Part shown: piece by piece, positions 36,206-45,039 of the stretch
Position numbering within the stretch: position 1 is the first letter of the stretch
Layout: each line of letters begins with the position of its first letter
NCBI RefSeq assembly: GCF_008085915.1
Contig: NZ_VSJK01000009.1
Span: 152,378-216,377 of the forward strand
Length of the DNA: 64,000 bases
Direction of reading: 5' to 3'
From: Oceaniovalibus sp. ACAM 378
GTDB lineage: Bacteria > Pseudomonadota > Alphaproteobacteria > Rhodobacterales > Rhodobacteraceae
Program-made: the position numbers and the translations under genes
The notes under the pieces: model-generated
Databases searched by the model: none
Told to the model about the DNA's origin: nothing
Seen by the model: the letters and a program-made list of their open reading frames with translations, nothing else

Positions 36206-37306
36206 TCAGGCAGACTTGCGCGCCGAAAGATCAGGGAACATGGCGGCCAGACCTGCGGTGCTTGCCTCGCTCACGCCGCGTTCGGTGATCAGCCCGGTAA
36301 CCAGCCGGTTGGGCGTCACATCAAAGGCCGGGTTGCCGGCGGGCGATCCTTCGGGCGTGACCTGAACCGACGATATTCCGGCTTCGGTGCGGCCTTGCAC
36401 ATGGGTCACTTCGCGGGCGTCACGTTCTTCGATGGGGATTCCGGCAACCCCGTCGGACACCGTCCAGTCAATCGTGGGCGAGGGCAGGGCGACATAGAAC
36501 GGCACACCGTTGTCCCGCGCCGCGAGCGCCTTGAGATAGGTTCCGATCTTGTTGCAGACGTCACCCTGCGCTGTGGTGCGGTCGGTGCCGGTGATCACCA
36601 TATCCACCTGCCCGTGCTGCATCAGATGCCCGCCGGCGTTGTCGGTGATATAGGTATGGGGGATGCCGTGCGACCCCAGCTCCCATGCGGTCAGCGCGCC
36701 CTGATTGCGGGGCCGGGTTTCATCGACCCAGACATGAATGTCGATGCCCGCCTCATGGGCGTGATACATCGGCGATGTGGCGGTGCCCCAGTCCACCGTC
36801 GCCAGCCATCCGGCGTTGCAATGGGTCAGCAGATTGACCGTGCCGCCGTTTTTACGTTCCGAGATTTCGCGTATGATATCAAGTCCGTGCAGCCCGATGT
36901 TGCGGTTGATTTCGACGTCCTCATCGGCAATGTCATGGGCCAGTTGCAACGCTGCCGCCGCCCGGTCGCCCGGTGCCAGCGGGCGCAATGCTTCGCGGCA
37001 CCGGTCCAGCGCCCAACGCAGGTTGATCGCCGTGGGACGGGTGACATGCAGCCTGTCCCAAGCCGCATCCATGCCCGCATCCGACGGATCTTCACGCATC
37101 GCAAAGGCCATGCCATACCCCGCCGTCGCGCCGATCAGCGGCGCGCCACGCACCCGCATGTCACGGATCGCTTCGGCGTAATCATCCATGGTTTCTACCG
37201 CCAGCACGCGGAAATCATGGGGCAGCCAGCGTTGATCGATGATTTCCAGCGTCGCAGTGTCATGGTTCCACCACAGCGAGCGATAGGGGGTTCCGTTAAC
37301 CTTCAC
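36206..37306 (-). CDS. mtnA: S-methyl-5-thioribose-1-phosphate isomerase
   Basis: MtnA isomerises methylthioribose-1-phosphate to methylthioribulose-1-phosphate in the methionine/methylthioadenosine salvage route. From the GTG at 37306, inside a GTGA overlap with mtnK, the protein is 366 residues. The catalytic Cys163 lies in [12 protein letters not shown] and the catalytic Asp242 in [55 protein letters not shown] and NPAFDVTP are standard. The related eIF2B-alpha family lacks this catalytic pair, so the call is firm. No later salvage gene (mtnB, aldolase, dioxygenase) is adjacent. Confidence 0.95.
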   Translation of the reverse strand: MKVNGTPYRSLWWNHDTATLEIIDQRWLPHDFRVLAVETMDDYAEAIRDMRVRGAPLIGATAGYGMAFAMREDPSDAGMDAAWDRLHVTRPTAINLRWALDRCREALRPLAPGDRAAAALQLAHDIADEDVEINRNIGLHGLDIIREISERKNGGTVNLLTHCNAGWLATVDWGTATSPMYHAHEAGIDIHVWVDETRPRNQGALTAWELGSHGIPHTYITDNAGGHLMQHGQVDMVITGTDRTTAQGDVCNKIGTYLKALAARDNGVPFYVALPSPTIDWTVSDGVAGIPIEERDAREVTHVQGRTEAGISSVQVTPEGSPAGNPAFDVTPNRLVTGLITERGVSEASTAGLAAMFPDLSARKSA

Positions 37307-38562
37307 AGGATGTCCTTTTCGTTGAACTGGCGCGCCCGTTCGCACAGGGCGGCGGCATCAGGGAAATCGGCGCGCGACAGGATCAGGTCGCGCCCCATCA
37401 TCAGGTTGCGCGCCTCAAGCGGGGCGCGGATCGCCGGGTCGGTAATCGCCTCGAAATCGGCGTTATGGGCCAAGGACAGACAGCGGCGGTGCATTTCGAC
37501 CCCGGCGAAGCCAACGGCGTCCGTCCAGATGCGCTGCAACACATCGGCAAGGGCGGCTTCGCTGGAATGGCCCTGATCCTCAAACAGCGCAGCGGGGTAC
37601 AGCATACCGGTGCGTTCCCTGCGCCAGAGATAGGTGAATTCTGCCACGAAGGCATCGTGGGTGTTGGCAATCACCGCGAGGATCCAATCCTGATATCCGG
37701 TCAGGTTCTGGTCTTGCCGATGGCCCGGCTGACTGAGGAACGCCATCAGGAAATTCGCCGTCAACATTCCCAGATCAAACCCCATCGGCCCGTATTGCGC
37801 GAACTCCGGGTCGATGATGCGGATATCGCTGCCGGTGGCCATCACCGATCCGGTGTGCAGATCGCCGTGCAGCAGGGTTTCCTGATTCGAGGCGAAGCGC
37901 TGGAACAGCGCCTGAACGCCGGTCTTCATCGCCACATCCCGGCGAAGGGTATTGATCACGGGATCAAGCCCCGGCGTGTGATGGTTCATTTCCGCGTCGC
38001 AATAGGGATCGCGGAACACCAGCGCTTCGGTGATTGCCGGAATTTCAACATTGCCCGCGAACAGCGCCACATCGGCCTTTTTATCGGCACTTTTCATCGA
38101 CAGTTCAGAGCCACGAAACGCTGTACGGGCACAGAACCGGCCCAGCGTATCGCCGAGTCCCGCCACCTTTTCCCCGGCGATCAACTTGCCGCGCAGGATG
38201 GTATGGGGGGACAGGAATTCCATCACGATCAGCGCCTGATCCCTGTCGAAGTGGTGGATCACCGGCACCATTCCCGGGTCGCGTGCCGCCTGACGGGTCA
38301 GTGTGTTGTACTCGTAAAACGCACGGTACAGCGGCAGGGGCCAACTGTCGCCGACAAGCCGGACATAGGGCAACGCCTGTTTTACCACCACCGCGCCCGC
38401 AGCGCCGCGCACAATGAAGACAAGGTTCAGGTTGCCGTCACCCACTTCCTCGACCGTCCAACTGGCCGGATCGCCTGCGTGGTCGGTCACCGCCGATAAC
38501 CCGCCCAGACGGGCAGGCAGCGTGTCGGGCGTCAGGCTTTCATAGGGGGTGTCGCCGGTCAT
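37303..38562 (-). CDS. mtnK: S-methyl-5-thioribose kinase
   Basis: MtnK phosphorylates methylthioribose at C1 using ATP. The 419-residue protein has a choline-kinase-like fold: [15 protein letters not shown] (nucleotide loop), [12 protein letters not shown] (catalytic Lys), [31 protein letters not shown] (catalytic HGDLH) and [16 protein letters not shown] (metal-binding DPE). These are hallmarks of MtnK. The ATG has AGGAGG six bases upstream, the strongest ribosome-binding site in the locus. It is the first gene of the minus-strand operon and is divergent from a ribose-type ABC importer, which probably supplies its substrate. Confidence 0.95.
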   Translation of the reverse strand: MTGDTPYESLTPDTLPARLGGLSAVTDHAGDPASWTVEEVGDGNLNLVFIVRGAAGAVVVKQALPYVRLVGDSWPLPLYRAFYEYNTLTRQAARDPGMVPVIHHFDRDQALIVMEFLSPHTILRGKLIAGEKVAGLGDTLGRFCARTAFRGSELSMKSADKKADVALFAGNVEIPAITEALVFRDPYCDAEMNHHTPGLDPVINTLRRDVAMKTGVQALFQRFASNQETLLHGDLHTGSVMATGSDIRIIDPEFAQYGPMGFDLGMLTANFLMAFLSQPGHRQDQNLTGYQDWILAVIANTHDAFVAEFTYLWRRERTGMLYPAALFEDQGHSSEAALADVLQRIWTDAVGFAGVEMHRRCLSLAHNADFEAITDPAIRAPLEARNLMMGRDLILSRADFPDAAALCERARQFNEKDIL

Positions 38563-38617
38563 CCAAACCTCCTGCGGGTATATCTTTCACCCTCGAATGC
38601 CGCAGGTTGTGGCAAAA

Positions 38618-38679
38618 GTCAATGAAGTTGACAATTGGGCAAACGGCGATACTGTCCGAGGTGTCAACCGGGCAAACCC
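38618..38679. promoter_or_regulatory. Candidate operator repeats in the mtnK / ABC importer divergent region
   Basis: Three overlapping symmetries sit in the 133-base divergent gap. GTTGACA (38627-38633) and TGTCAAC (38662-38668) are a perfect 7-bp inverted repeat. CAAttGGGCAAAC (38632-38644) recurs as CAAccGGGCAAAC (38665-38677), exactly 33 bases away, about three helical turns. GTCAA (38618-38622) and TTGAC (38628-38632) form a tight palindrome. A TTGACA that could be a plus-strand -35 box lies at 38628-38633. The arrangement fits binding by the adjacent SorC-type regulator, which is inference. Confidence 0.5.
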
Positions 38680-38695
38680 GGCGACGGGAGGGTCT

Positions 38696-40216
38696 ATGGA
38701 CAGAGACGACAGCTGCGTCTGCCGCGTCAGCGGATTGGAAAAGTCATTCGGGAAAAACCGGGTGCTGAAGGGCGTCGATCTGGATCTTCCTGCGGGACAG
38801 GTTACTGTCCTGATGGGGGCGAACGGTGCCGGAAAGTCAACTTTGGTCAAGGTGTTATGCGGCGTACATCATGCGGATGGCGGTGCGGTGACACTGGGCG
38901 GCGCGGATTTCGCGCCGGTGGATGCAGCGGATGCAATCGCGCAGGGCATCGTGACGGTGCATCAATCCATCGACGACGGCGTGATTCCCGATCTTGATGT
39001 GGCGTCCAACCTGATGCTCGACCGGCTGACCGCGCCGGGGGCCGGGTTCTTTGTCAACGACCGGGCCTTGCGCCGGGCCGCACGTCAGGTGGCCGCGTCG
39101 ATGCAGCTGGACGTCGATGTGACCCGACCGGTGTCGGAAATGGGCGTGGCCGACCGGCAGATGATTGCGATCGCCCGCGCCATGGCCCGCGCCCCCCGCC
39201 TGCTGATCCTTGATGAACCCACGTCATCGCTTTCCGCGACCGAGGCAGAGCGGCTTTTCGCGCTGATCGACCGGCTGCGCGGACAGGGGGTGGCGGTTCT
39301 GTATATTTCGCATCGCATGTCCGACATCCGCCGGATCGCTGACCGGATCGTCTCGATGCGCGACGGGCAGGTCGCCGGTGTGTTTGAGGGCGAGGTTCTG
39401 GATTATGAAGCGGCAGTCACGGCCATGTTGGGCCACGCGATGAGTGATGTGGACAACACGCCCGCCATCGCCTCGGCGCCGATCCTGCGGCTGAACGGTG
39501 TGCGGTTGTTACCGGGCGCTGCGCCGGTGGATCTGACGGCCCATGCGGGCGAGGTTCTGGCGATCACCGGTCTGCTGGGCAGCGGGAAAAGTGCCTTGGC
39601 CGAAATCGTCTTTGGCCTGCGCTCTCTGACCACGGGCAATATGACGCTGGACGGTGCAGGGTATGCGCCGCGTGATGCGGGCGAAGCGGTGGCGCGGGGC
39701 GTATTCCTGTCGCCCAAGGACCGCGGACGCAACGCCGTGGTGCCCGATTTCGATATTTCGGACAACATGACGCTGCCGTTCCTGAAATCCTTTTCGCGCC
39801 TGTCTTTGCTTGGATCAGCACGACAGGCCAAAGCGGCGAACCGGATGATCGGTGATCTGGGGATCGTCTGTCAGGGGCCGGGCGACGCGATCACGACGCT
39901 GTCGGGGGGCAATCAGCAAAAGGTCATGATCGCCCGCTGGCTGTTGCAGCCTTCGCGCGTTCTGTTGCTGGATGAACCGTTTCAGGGCGTGGACATTGGC
40001 GCGCGCCGGGACATCGGGCGGCACATTCGCGCCACGGCGGGTGGTCGCGCCACCATCGTTTTCGTGTCGGAAATCGACGAAGCGCTGGAGATCGCCGACC
40101 GCATCGTGGTGCTTTACGAGGGTCAGGTGGCGGGTGAACATCGGGCGGGTGCCTTTTATCCGGCGGCACTTGTCGCCGATGTGACGGGCAAGATCGCGGA
40201 CGAGGCGGCGGCATGA
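38696..40216 (+). CDS. Ribose-type ABC importer ATP-binding protein (RbsA-like, two NBDs)
   Basis: Tandem-NBD ATPase of the CUT2 sugar importer class, 506 residues from ATG 38696 (GGGAGG just upstream). NBD1 has Walker A MGANGAGKSTLVKV, a divergent signature (VSEMGVADRQMIAIARA) and Walker B LLILDEPTSSLS. NBD2 has Walker A GLLGSGKSALAEI, signature LSGGNQQKVMIARWL and Walker B VLLLDEPFQGVDIGAR. This asymmetry is normal for RbsA/XylG-type proteins. It shares a four-base overlap with the permease gene. Divergence from mtnK makes methylthioribose, or another 5-substituted ribose, the likely substrate; this is inference. Confidence 0.93.
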   Translation: MDRDDSCVCRVSGLEKSFGKNRVLKGVDLDLPAGQVTVLMGANGAGKSTLVKVLCGVHHADGGAVTLGGADFAPVDAADAIAQGIVTVHQSIDDGVIPDLDVASNLMLDRLTAPGAGFFVNDRALRRAARQVAASMQLDVDVTRPVSEMGVADRQMIAIARAMARAPRLLILDEPTSSLSATEAERLFALIDRLRGQGVAVLYISHRMSDIRRIADRIVSMRDGQVAGVFEGEVLDYEAAVTAMLGHAMSDVDNTPAIASAPILRLNGVRLLPGAAPVDLTAHAGEVLAITGLLGSGKSALAEIVFGLRSLTTGNMTLDGAGYAPRDAGEAVARGVFLSPKDRGRNAVVPDFDISDNMTLPFLKSFSRLSLLGSARQAKAANRMIGDLGIVCQGPGDAITTLSGGNQQKVMIARWLLQPSRVLLLDEPFQGVDIGARRDIGRHIRATAGGRATIVFVSEIDEALEIADRIVVLYEGQVAGEHRAGAFYPAALVADVTGKIADEAAA

Positions 40217-41235
40217 ACGGGAGCAGTGACAACCGGGTCATCGAGCTTGCCATCCGCTATGGTTTCCTCGCGCTGCTGCTCGGGTTGGTGGTGTTCTTTT
40301 CCTTTGCCGCCAATGGGTTCGCCGGGCCGCGTTCAGCTGTGTTCGTGTTCCAGTCGGTGGCGATTACCGGTATTCTGGCGCTGGGGGTCACCTGTACGCT
40401 TGTGGTCGGCGGGTTCGATCTGTCGATCGGATCGGTCGCCACTTCCGCTTTGATGCTGTCGGCCTATTGCATGGTGATCCTTGAATTGCCCGCCGTGGTG
40501 GCCGTGCTGGCCTGCCTTGCCATGGGGGCATTGGTGGGGCTGGTGAACGGTCTGCTGATCGTCAAATTCAAGGTGCCCGACCTTTTGGCGACGCTTGGCA
40601 TGATGTTTCTTCTGATCGGGTTGCAGCGGATTCCGACCCAGGGAAATTCCATCGCCACGGGCATGAGCCTTGGAGACGGTGTCGTGGCCGAAGGTACGTT
40701 TTCGCCGGCTTTTCTGTGGCTGGGGCGGAACCGGTTCGATTTCTTTCTTGAGCGGCTGATCCCGGTGCCGGTGATCATCTTCCTTATCGTCGCGGTGGCC
40801 GTGTGGGTCTTTCTTGCCCTCACCCGGCACGGGCGATTGATGTATGCCATCGGCAGCAATGAACGGGCGGCGGCGCTGGTCGGCACGAATGTCGCGCGAT
40901 ATAAAATCGTCGCCTATATGATCTCGGGTGTTCTGGCATCCGTCGGGGGCATTTTGCTGGCGGCACGGCTGGGGCGCGGCGATATTGCCAGCGGTAACAA
41001 CCTGTTGCTTGACAGTGTTGCCGCGGCTCTGATCGGTTTTGCGGTGCTGGGTGCGGCGCGCCCCAATGCGTTCGGCACCGCCATCGGCGCGCTGTTTGTC
41101 GGCATTCTTTTGCAAGGGCTGACGATGATGAACGCGCCATATTATACTCAGGATTTCGTCAAGGGCGTCGTGCTGGTCGCCGCCCTTGTCTTTACCTTTT
41201 ACCTGTCGTCGCGCAGTCGCGGCACGGGCCGATAA
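40213..41235 (+). CDS. Ribose-type ABC importer permease (RbsC-like)
   Basis: Inner-membrane permease of 340 residues with about eight to ten hydrophobic segments. RbsC-type features include SVAITGILALGVTCTLVVGGFDLSIG (the family GGxDLSVG motif), LVGLVNGLLIVKFKVPDLLATLGMMFL, and the C-terminal AYMISGVLASVGGILLAARLG. AIGSNERAAALVGTNVARYKI resembles the cytoplasmic coupling loop (usual AxGGNExAARLSGINV). The ATG overlaps the ATPase stop by four bases, and the binding-protein gene follows after 23 bases. Confidence 0.93.
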   Translation: MNGSSDNRVIELAIRYGFLALLLGLVVFFSFAANGFAGPRSAVFVFQSVAITGILALGVTCTLVVGGFDLSIGSVATSALMLSAYCMVILELPAVVAVLACLAMGALVGLVNGLLIVKFKVPDLLATLGMMFLLIGLQRIPTQGNSIATGMSLGDGVVAEGTFSPAFLWLGRNRFDFFLERLIPVPVIIFLIVAVAVWVFLALTRHGRLMYAIGSNERAAALVGTNVARYKIVAYMISGVLASVGGILLAARLGRGDIASGNNLLLDSVAAALIGFAVLGAARPNAFGTAIGALFVGILLQGLTMMNAPYYTQDFVKGVVLVAALVFTFYLSSRSRGTGR

Positions 41236-41258
41236 TCACATCAACCCGGGAGGATAAG

Positions 41259-42299
41259 ATGCTGAAAAAACGTGATTTCCTGAAGGCGGCAGGCGCCGTT
41301 GCGCTGCTGGCCGGATCACCGGCGATGGCGGCTGACATGCCCGCGCCCTTTGACAATGCAGGCGATGTGACAATCGCACTGGTGCGGTATCTGTCGACCG
41401 GCGATTTTTTCCAGTCCTATCTGTCGGGGGTCGAATCTCAAGCGGCGGCGCTGGGGGTGAACCTGCGTGTTCTCGACAGCCGGCAGGACGCGGCACTGCA
41501 GGCTGATATGGTCGATCAGGCCATCGCGCTTGGGGTCGACGGGATCATCATCCAGCATGGTCTGACCGAAGCCATGCAAGCGGCCGCACAGCGCGCCGTG
41601 GACGCGGGAATCAAGGTTGTGGCGTTTGATGTGAACGTTGAAAACCCCGCGATTCCGCAGATTGAACAGTCGGATTATCTGTTGGGCAAGCTGGCGCTGG
41701 AACAGGCGCTGACGGATAATGGCACCGATTTCACTGCCGGTTACGTCTATGTGGCAGGGATCGCTCCGTTGGACCGGCGCCATGTGGCTTGGGAGGAGGT
41801 GAAAGCCGCGAACCCCGGCATCACCGAGGCAGCGATGTTCGGCACGCTGGACAACCCGATCGCCAATTCCGTCGCCAATCAGGCGCGCTCGGTGTTGCAG
41901 GCAAATCCAACGATCAACGTCATCTTTGCACCCTTTGACGAATTCGCCAAGGGGGTGAAAATCGCCGTGGACGAGGCGGGGCTGACCGAAGACATCGACA
42001 TCTATTCCGCCGATATTTCCACCGCCGACATCAGCGCGATGCGCGAGCCGGGGTCGGCCTGGGTTGCCACCGTGGCGACCAACCCCGCTGTGGTGGGCGA
42101 GGTTTCGGTGCGCACGCTGGCGCTGATGCTGGCGGGTGAAGAGCCGGGCGCGCAGGTGGTGGTGCCGCCGACGCTGATCACGCAGGATTTCCTGAACGCT
42201 CAGGATATCAAGAACATGGACGATCTGGGTGTGAAGATGCCGCAGTTTGCCCATGCCGATGTGGCGATTGCAGATTGGATGCCGCTGCCGGCGCGCTGA
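41259..42299 (+). CDS. Ribose-type ABC importer substrate-binding protein (RbsB-like)
   Basis: Periplasmic sugar-binding protein of 346 residues. It begins KKRDFLKAAGAVALLAGSPAMA, a signal peptide with KKRD rather than a twin-arginine. Family features are FQSYLSGVESQAAALGVNLRVLDSRQDAALQADMVDQAIALGVDGI, the paired-lobe signature of RbsB-type proteins, followed by KVVAFDVNVENP and a C-terminal lobe with INVIFAPFDEFAKGVKIAV. GGAGGA precedes the ATG. The gene ends the importer operon, which is terminated by a hairpin at 42319-42340. The ligand is probably a modified ribose, given the mtn genes opposite. Confidence 0.92.
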   Translation: MLKKRDFLKAAGAVALLAGSPAMAADMPAPFDNAGDVTIALVRYLSTGDFFQSYLSGVESQAAALGVNLRVLDSRQDAALQADMVDQAIALGVDGIIIQHGLTEAMQAAAQRAVDAGIKVVAFDVNVENPAIPQIEQSDYLLGKLALEQALTDNGTDFTAGYVYVAGIAPLDRRHVAWEEVKAANPGITEAAMFGTLDNPIANSVANQARSVLQANPTINVIFAPFDEFAKGVKIAVDEAGLTEDIDIYSADISTADISAMREPGSAWVATVATNPAVVGEVSVRTLALMLAGEEPGAQVVVPPTLITQDFLNAQDIKNMDDLGVKMPQFAHADVAIADWMPLPAR

Positions 42300-42318
42300 T
42301 CGTTCGATGACAGGATCG

Positions 42319-42340
42319 GCCCGCTGCTTTGGCGGCGGGT
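42319..42340. terminator. Hairpin between convergent importer and DUF1638 genes
   Basis: A stem of 8 bp (42320-42327 with 42332-42339, one G.U wobble; CCCGCTGC with GCGGCGGG) and loop TTTG, in the 48-base gap between two convergent stops. There is no clear T-run. It probably ends both transcripts. Confidence 0.6.
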
Positions 42341-42347
42341 CAACTGT

Positions 42348-43076
42348 TCAGGCGCGGGCCAATGCATCGGTCAGATCACCATAGCCAGTCAGACGCCGTT
42401 CAAATTCCAGATTCAACCGCGCCGCACATTCCCGCGCCTTTTCCGTCAGGGCAGGATCGTCGGTTTGCGCCTGATAGACCAGTTTGGTGTAATTTCCGAA
42501 ATACATGTCCAGCAGGACGGGGTGACGATCCAGCCCCAGCGGCTCCCACACAAAGGCGTCGAACTGGCGCACCAGAAAGTCGGTCAGATAGAACGCGGTG
42601 ATCTCATCTTCGGCCCGCGCGATGAACCCATCGACCCCTTCAAAGAACGCATAGCAATGGGGGCCGGGCACCATCTCGACCCCCATTTCGTGGCAGGCAG
42701 CCTGAAGCTGTCCGCCGGTGCCGCAATCGGCATAGACGACGAAGATCCGGTCATAGGATTCCCGGTGACGCGCCACAGAAGCGCGCACCGCATCGGTGAT
42801 CTTTTCGGGATGGTTGTGCAGGATCGCCGGCAGGCAGGTCAGATCAAGATGGTCCCAACCGTTCGCAGCCTTCAGCGCCAGAATCTCCCGCGCCAGTGCG
42901 CCACAAGCGATCAGCAGCACCCGACCGGCACCGCCCGCACGGGTGTTCTTTTGGCTGAGCCCGTCGTGGGTCAGGGTCTCATCAGTCAGGCGCTGATCGG
43001 TCGAGGTCTGATCGGTTGGGGGATCGTTGTCGGGATCTGTCACAAGGCTGACCTTCGCGTGGGGCGGTTGACCCAT
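42348..43076 (-). CDS. DUF1638 family protein
   Basis: A protein of about 242 residues with a DUF1638 domain, whose members are often linked to corrinoid-dependent methyltransferases. The domain opens with VLLIACGALAREILALKAANG, and includes LPAILHNHPEKI, FVVYADCGTGGQL and GPHCYAFFEGVDGF, holding conserved Cys and His. An N-terminal extension with repeated acidic Thr/Asp motifs (TDQTSTDQRLTDETLTHDG) precedes it; the family usually begins near RVLLIACG, so the start is uncertain (43076 chosen; a GTG near the VTDPD codons is possible). A corrinoid protein and a homocysteine methyltransferase are encoded within 6 kb. The biochemical function is unknown. Confidence 0.85.
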   Translation of the reverse strand: MGQPPHAKVSLVTDPDNDPPTDQTSTDQRLTDETLTHDGLSQKNTRAGGAGRVLLIACGALAREILALKAANGWDHLDLTCLPAILHNHPEKITDAVRASVARHRESYDRIFVVYADCGTGGQLQAACHEMGVEMVPGPHCYAFFEGVDGFIARAEDEITAFYLTDFLVRQFDAFVWEPLGLDRHPVLLDMYFGNYTKLVYQAQTDDPALTEKARECAARLNLEFERRLTGYGDLTDALARA

Positions 43077-43179
43077 ATTATCCCGATTGAGGCGATGTTC
43101 CAACCGCCGCAGACGGGCAATTCCGCACAGTCACGGATCATTCCCGTTAGCCACCGATCGGTCGGCGCCTGTGGTCAAT

Positions 43180-43521
43180 CTATGGGCGCTTCAGCCGAAC
43201 GGCGGTGCCATAGAACACCACTTCGGATGCGGACTGCATGATGGTTGAGGTTTCCATGCGCACGCCAACAACGGCATCGGCGCCAAGGCTCAGCGCCTCG
43301 GCGACCATCCGGTCATAGGCCTGTTCCCGGGCCGCGGCCAAAAGCTGGGCGTATTCCTTGACCTCACCGCCCACCAGACTGCGCAGCGAGGCAACGATAT
43401 CGCTGCCGACATGTTTGGCGCGCACGGTCGATCCGCGCACCAGCCCGATCGCGCTTTCGATCTCGCGGCCCGGAATGGCTTCGGTCGTCACGACCAGCAT
43501 GTCACTTTTCGATTTTATCAT
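43180..43521 (-). CDS. YbjQ / UPF0145 family protein
   Basis: A 113-residue protein of the YbjQ (UPF0145, 'heavy-metal-binding') family, which forms pentameric beta-barrel-like assemblies; its role is not established. It has LVVTTEAIPGREIESAIGLVRGSTV, AREQAYDRMVAEALSLGADAVVGVRMETSTI and VVFYGTAVRL, typical of the family. Three in-frame ATGs are close; 43521 has GAGGA eight bases upstream and is chosen. It overlaps the end of the small membrane-protein gene by 20 bases, so they are probably co-translated. Confidence 0.9.
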   Translation of the reverse strand: MIKSKSDMLVVTTEAIPGREIESAIGLVRGSTVRAKHVGSDIVASLRSLVGGEVKEYAQLLAAAREQAYDRMVAEALSLGADAVVGVRMETSTIMQSASEVVFYGTAVRLKRP

Positions 43522-43720
43522 AATGGTCATCCTCGGCGTTGGACAGACGGTCAGCGATCACACGAAAGACGATCCAGCCGACCAGCAACGCGGGTATCAG
43601 CACGAGGAAACCGGGCACAGGCAGTTGTACGGCGGCGATGAACAGCGCGGCAGACCAGATGGTCAGCCCGGCCGCGACAACAACGCAGACAAGTATCAAA
43701 GCAAGACGTTCAAGCGGCAT
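43502..43720 (-). CDS. Small membrane protein, two predicted helices
   Basis: A 72-residue protein with two hydrophobic segments (LALILVCVVVAAGLTIWSAALFIAA and GFLVLIPALLVGWIVFRVIA) and a short acidic C-terminus (AEDDHYDKIEK). No motif identifies a function. It precedes the YbjQ gene with a 20-base overlap, so the two are probably one unit, and it may anchor or localise YbjQ; this is inference. A ribosome-binding-like AAGGAGAT lies upstream of the ATG. Confidence 0.75.
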   Translation of the reverse strand: MPLERLALILVCVVVAAGLTIWSAALFIAAVQLPVPGFLVLIPALLVGWIVFRVIADRLSNAEDDHYDKIEK

Positions 43721-43775
43721 ATCCGATCTCCTTACCCTGCCAATATGTGCAGGGCGTCCGGGCGATGGAAGGGGC

Positions 43776-43967
43776 TCAGGATTTCTTGCGGGCGTTCTGC
43801 ATTGCCATCCGCGCCAGCAGCACGCCGACCAGAACCATTGGCAGCAGCGCCATAAAGCCCTGAACCAGAAGGTCAGGATGGGCGTTTAGCACCGCGTTGG
43901 CGACATAGGCGAAACCGAAGATCGCAAAGATAACGCTGATACGGCGGGCAAATGCAGAGAAGGTCAT
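43776..43967 (-). CDS. Small hydrophobic protein of unknown function
   Basis: A 63-residue protein starting MTFSAFARRISVIFAIFGF, with two hydrophobic segments (VIFAIFGFAYVANAVL and LLVQGFMALLPMVLVGVLLA) and a basic tail (NARKKS). The open frame extends about 48 codons upstream, but that part is Cys/Arg-rich and not protein-like. It lies on the same strand as the YbjQ pair, 55 bases upstream. Its function is unknown. Confidence 0.6.
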   Translation of the reverse strand: MTFSAFARRISVIFAIFGFAYVANAVLNAHPDLLVQGFMALLPMVLVGVLLARMAMQNARKKS

Positions 43968-44164
43968 GGCGATGGTTCCCGGTGCTGTGTTTGCGGTGTT
44001 GCATAGGGTTTGACATCGGGGTGTGACCAAAACTGGGCAGACTGCGGGTAAGGCTGTGGTAAATTGCGGCCAATACGGGCGGCGGGCCGCACCTCTGCCA
44101 CAATCAGCCACAGCCTGTGGCGAAGATGTGGCGCCGGGGCATCCATTGCGCCGGCAGCACCGTA

Positions 44165-44782
44165 TCAGCTGTGCAGGGCCAAGGCACGTTGCACGGCAGG
44201 GCGGGCCTGCATCGCGTCAAAATGGGCCGCAAGGCGCGGGAAATCGGCGATCTTCACTCCATCGCCCTGCAACCAACGGGACACGGCGAACAGATAGATG
44301 TCGGCAATGGAAAACCGATCCCCCAGCACCCAGAGCCCCGACGAGAGTCCCGCTTCGATCAGCGCACAGTTTGCGGTCAAGTTTTCGGTGACCTTGGCGC
44401 GCATCGACTCGAGTGCCGCCGCATCGTCGGACCAGCGACTGCCGCGCCCTTTATGCGCGTGGTTCACATGCACGGTCGAGGCGAGGTATACTGCCATTTC
44501 ATCGCTTCGGGCGCGCAGCCAGGGATCCTCGGGCCAGAAACCGGCTTCGGGGTGCGACGCTGCCAGAAAATTCAGGATCGCTGCGGTTTCCGTCAGCCGT
44601 CCGTGGGGCGTGGTCAACACCGGCACCCGGCCCTTGGGGTTGATCGCGGCATAATCCGCACTGTGTTGTTCGTTCTCGCGAAAATCGATCCAGACCAGAT
44701 CGAACGGCACGCCCAACTCCTCGAGCAGGATGTGGGGCGCAAGGGCAACAGTGCCTTTGGCGAGATGTAGGGTCAGGGTCAT
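44165..44782 (-). CDS. Glutathione S-transferase family protein
   Basis: A 205-residue GST-like protein. The N-terminal thioredoxin fold has TLTLHLAKGTVALAPHILLEELGVPFDLVWIDF, NPKGRVPVLTTPHG (the cis-Pro GSH-binding element) and LTETAAILNFLAA (ESxAI-type loop, here ETAAI). The all-helical C-terminal domain has LSSGLWVLGDRFSIADIYLFAV with the N-capping box. The start at 44782 (MTLTLHL) is chosen over an earlier in-frame Met because family proteins begin there. The substrate is unknown. Confidence 0.9.
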   Translation of the reverse strand: MTLTLHLAKGTVALAPHILLEELGVPFDLVWIDFRENEQHSADYAAINPKGRVPVLTTPHGRLTETAAILNFLAASHPEAGFWPEDPWLRARSDEMAVYLASTVHVNHAHKGRGSRWSDDAAALESMRAKVTENLTANCALIEAGLSSGLWVLGDRFSIADIYLFAVSRWLQGDGVKIADFPRLAAHFDAMQARPAVQRALALHS

Positions 44783-45005
44783 GGCGGGCGTCCTTGCTGT
44801 GACAGGTCCGGGATCAATCTTTGCGATATTGAGCAGGATCGGCAGAGATGACAACAACGACATTGGCAAAGCATACGGGGCAGGGTGAAGGCAGGCGCAG
44901 CGGGATCAAGCAGGGCGTTGATGCGGTCAAGCGAAACCATTGAGGAAACGCCCGACCACCGCCTGAAGGACGGGCGCCCATGGACCACACCACACAGCGC
45001 CCGTC

Positions 45006-45033
45006 GGATCAGATCGGGCGGATCAGATCGGGT
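45006..45033. repeat. 14-bp tandem direct repeat downstream of corrinoid gene
   Basis: GGATCAGATCGGGC (45006-45019) is followed directly by GGATCAGATCGGGT (45020-45033), thirteen of fourteen bases identical. It lies within 40 bases downstream of the corrinoid protein stop. It may be a simple duplication with no function. Confidence 0.7.
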
Positions 45034-45039
45034 TTGCGC

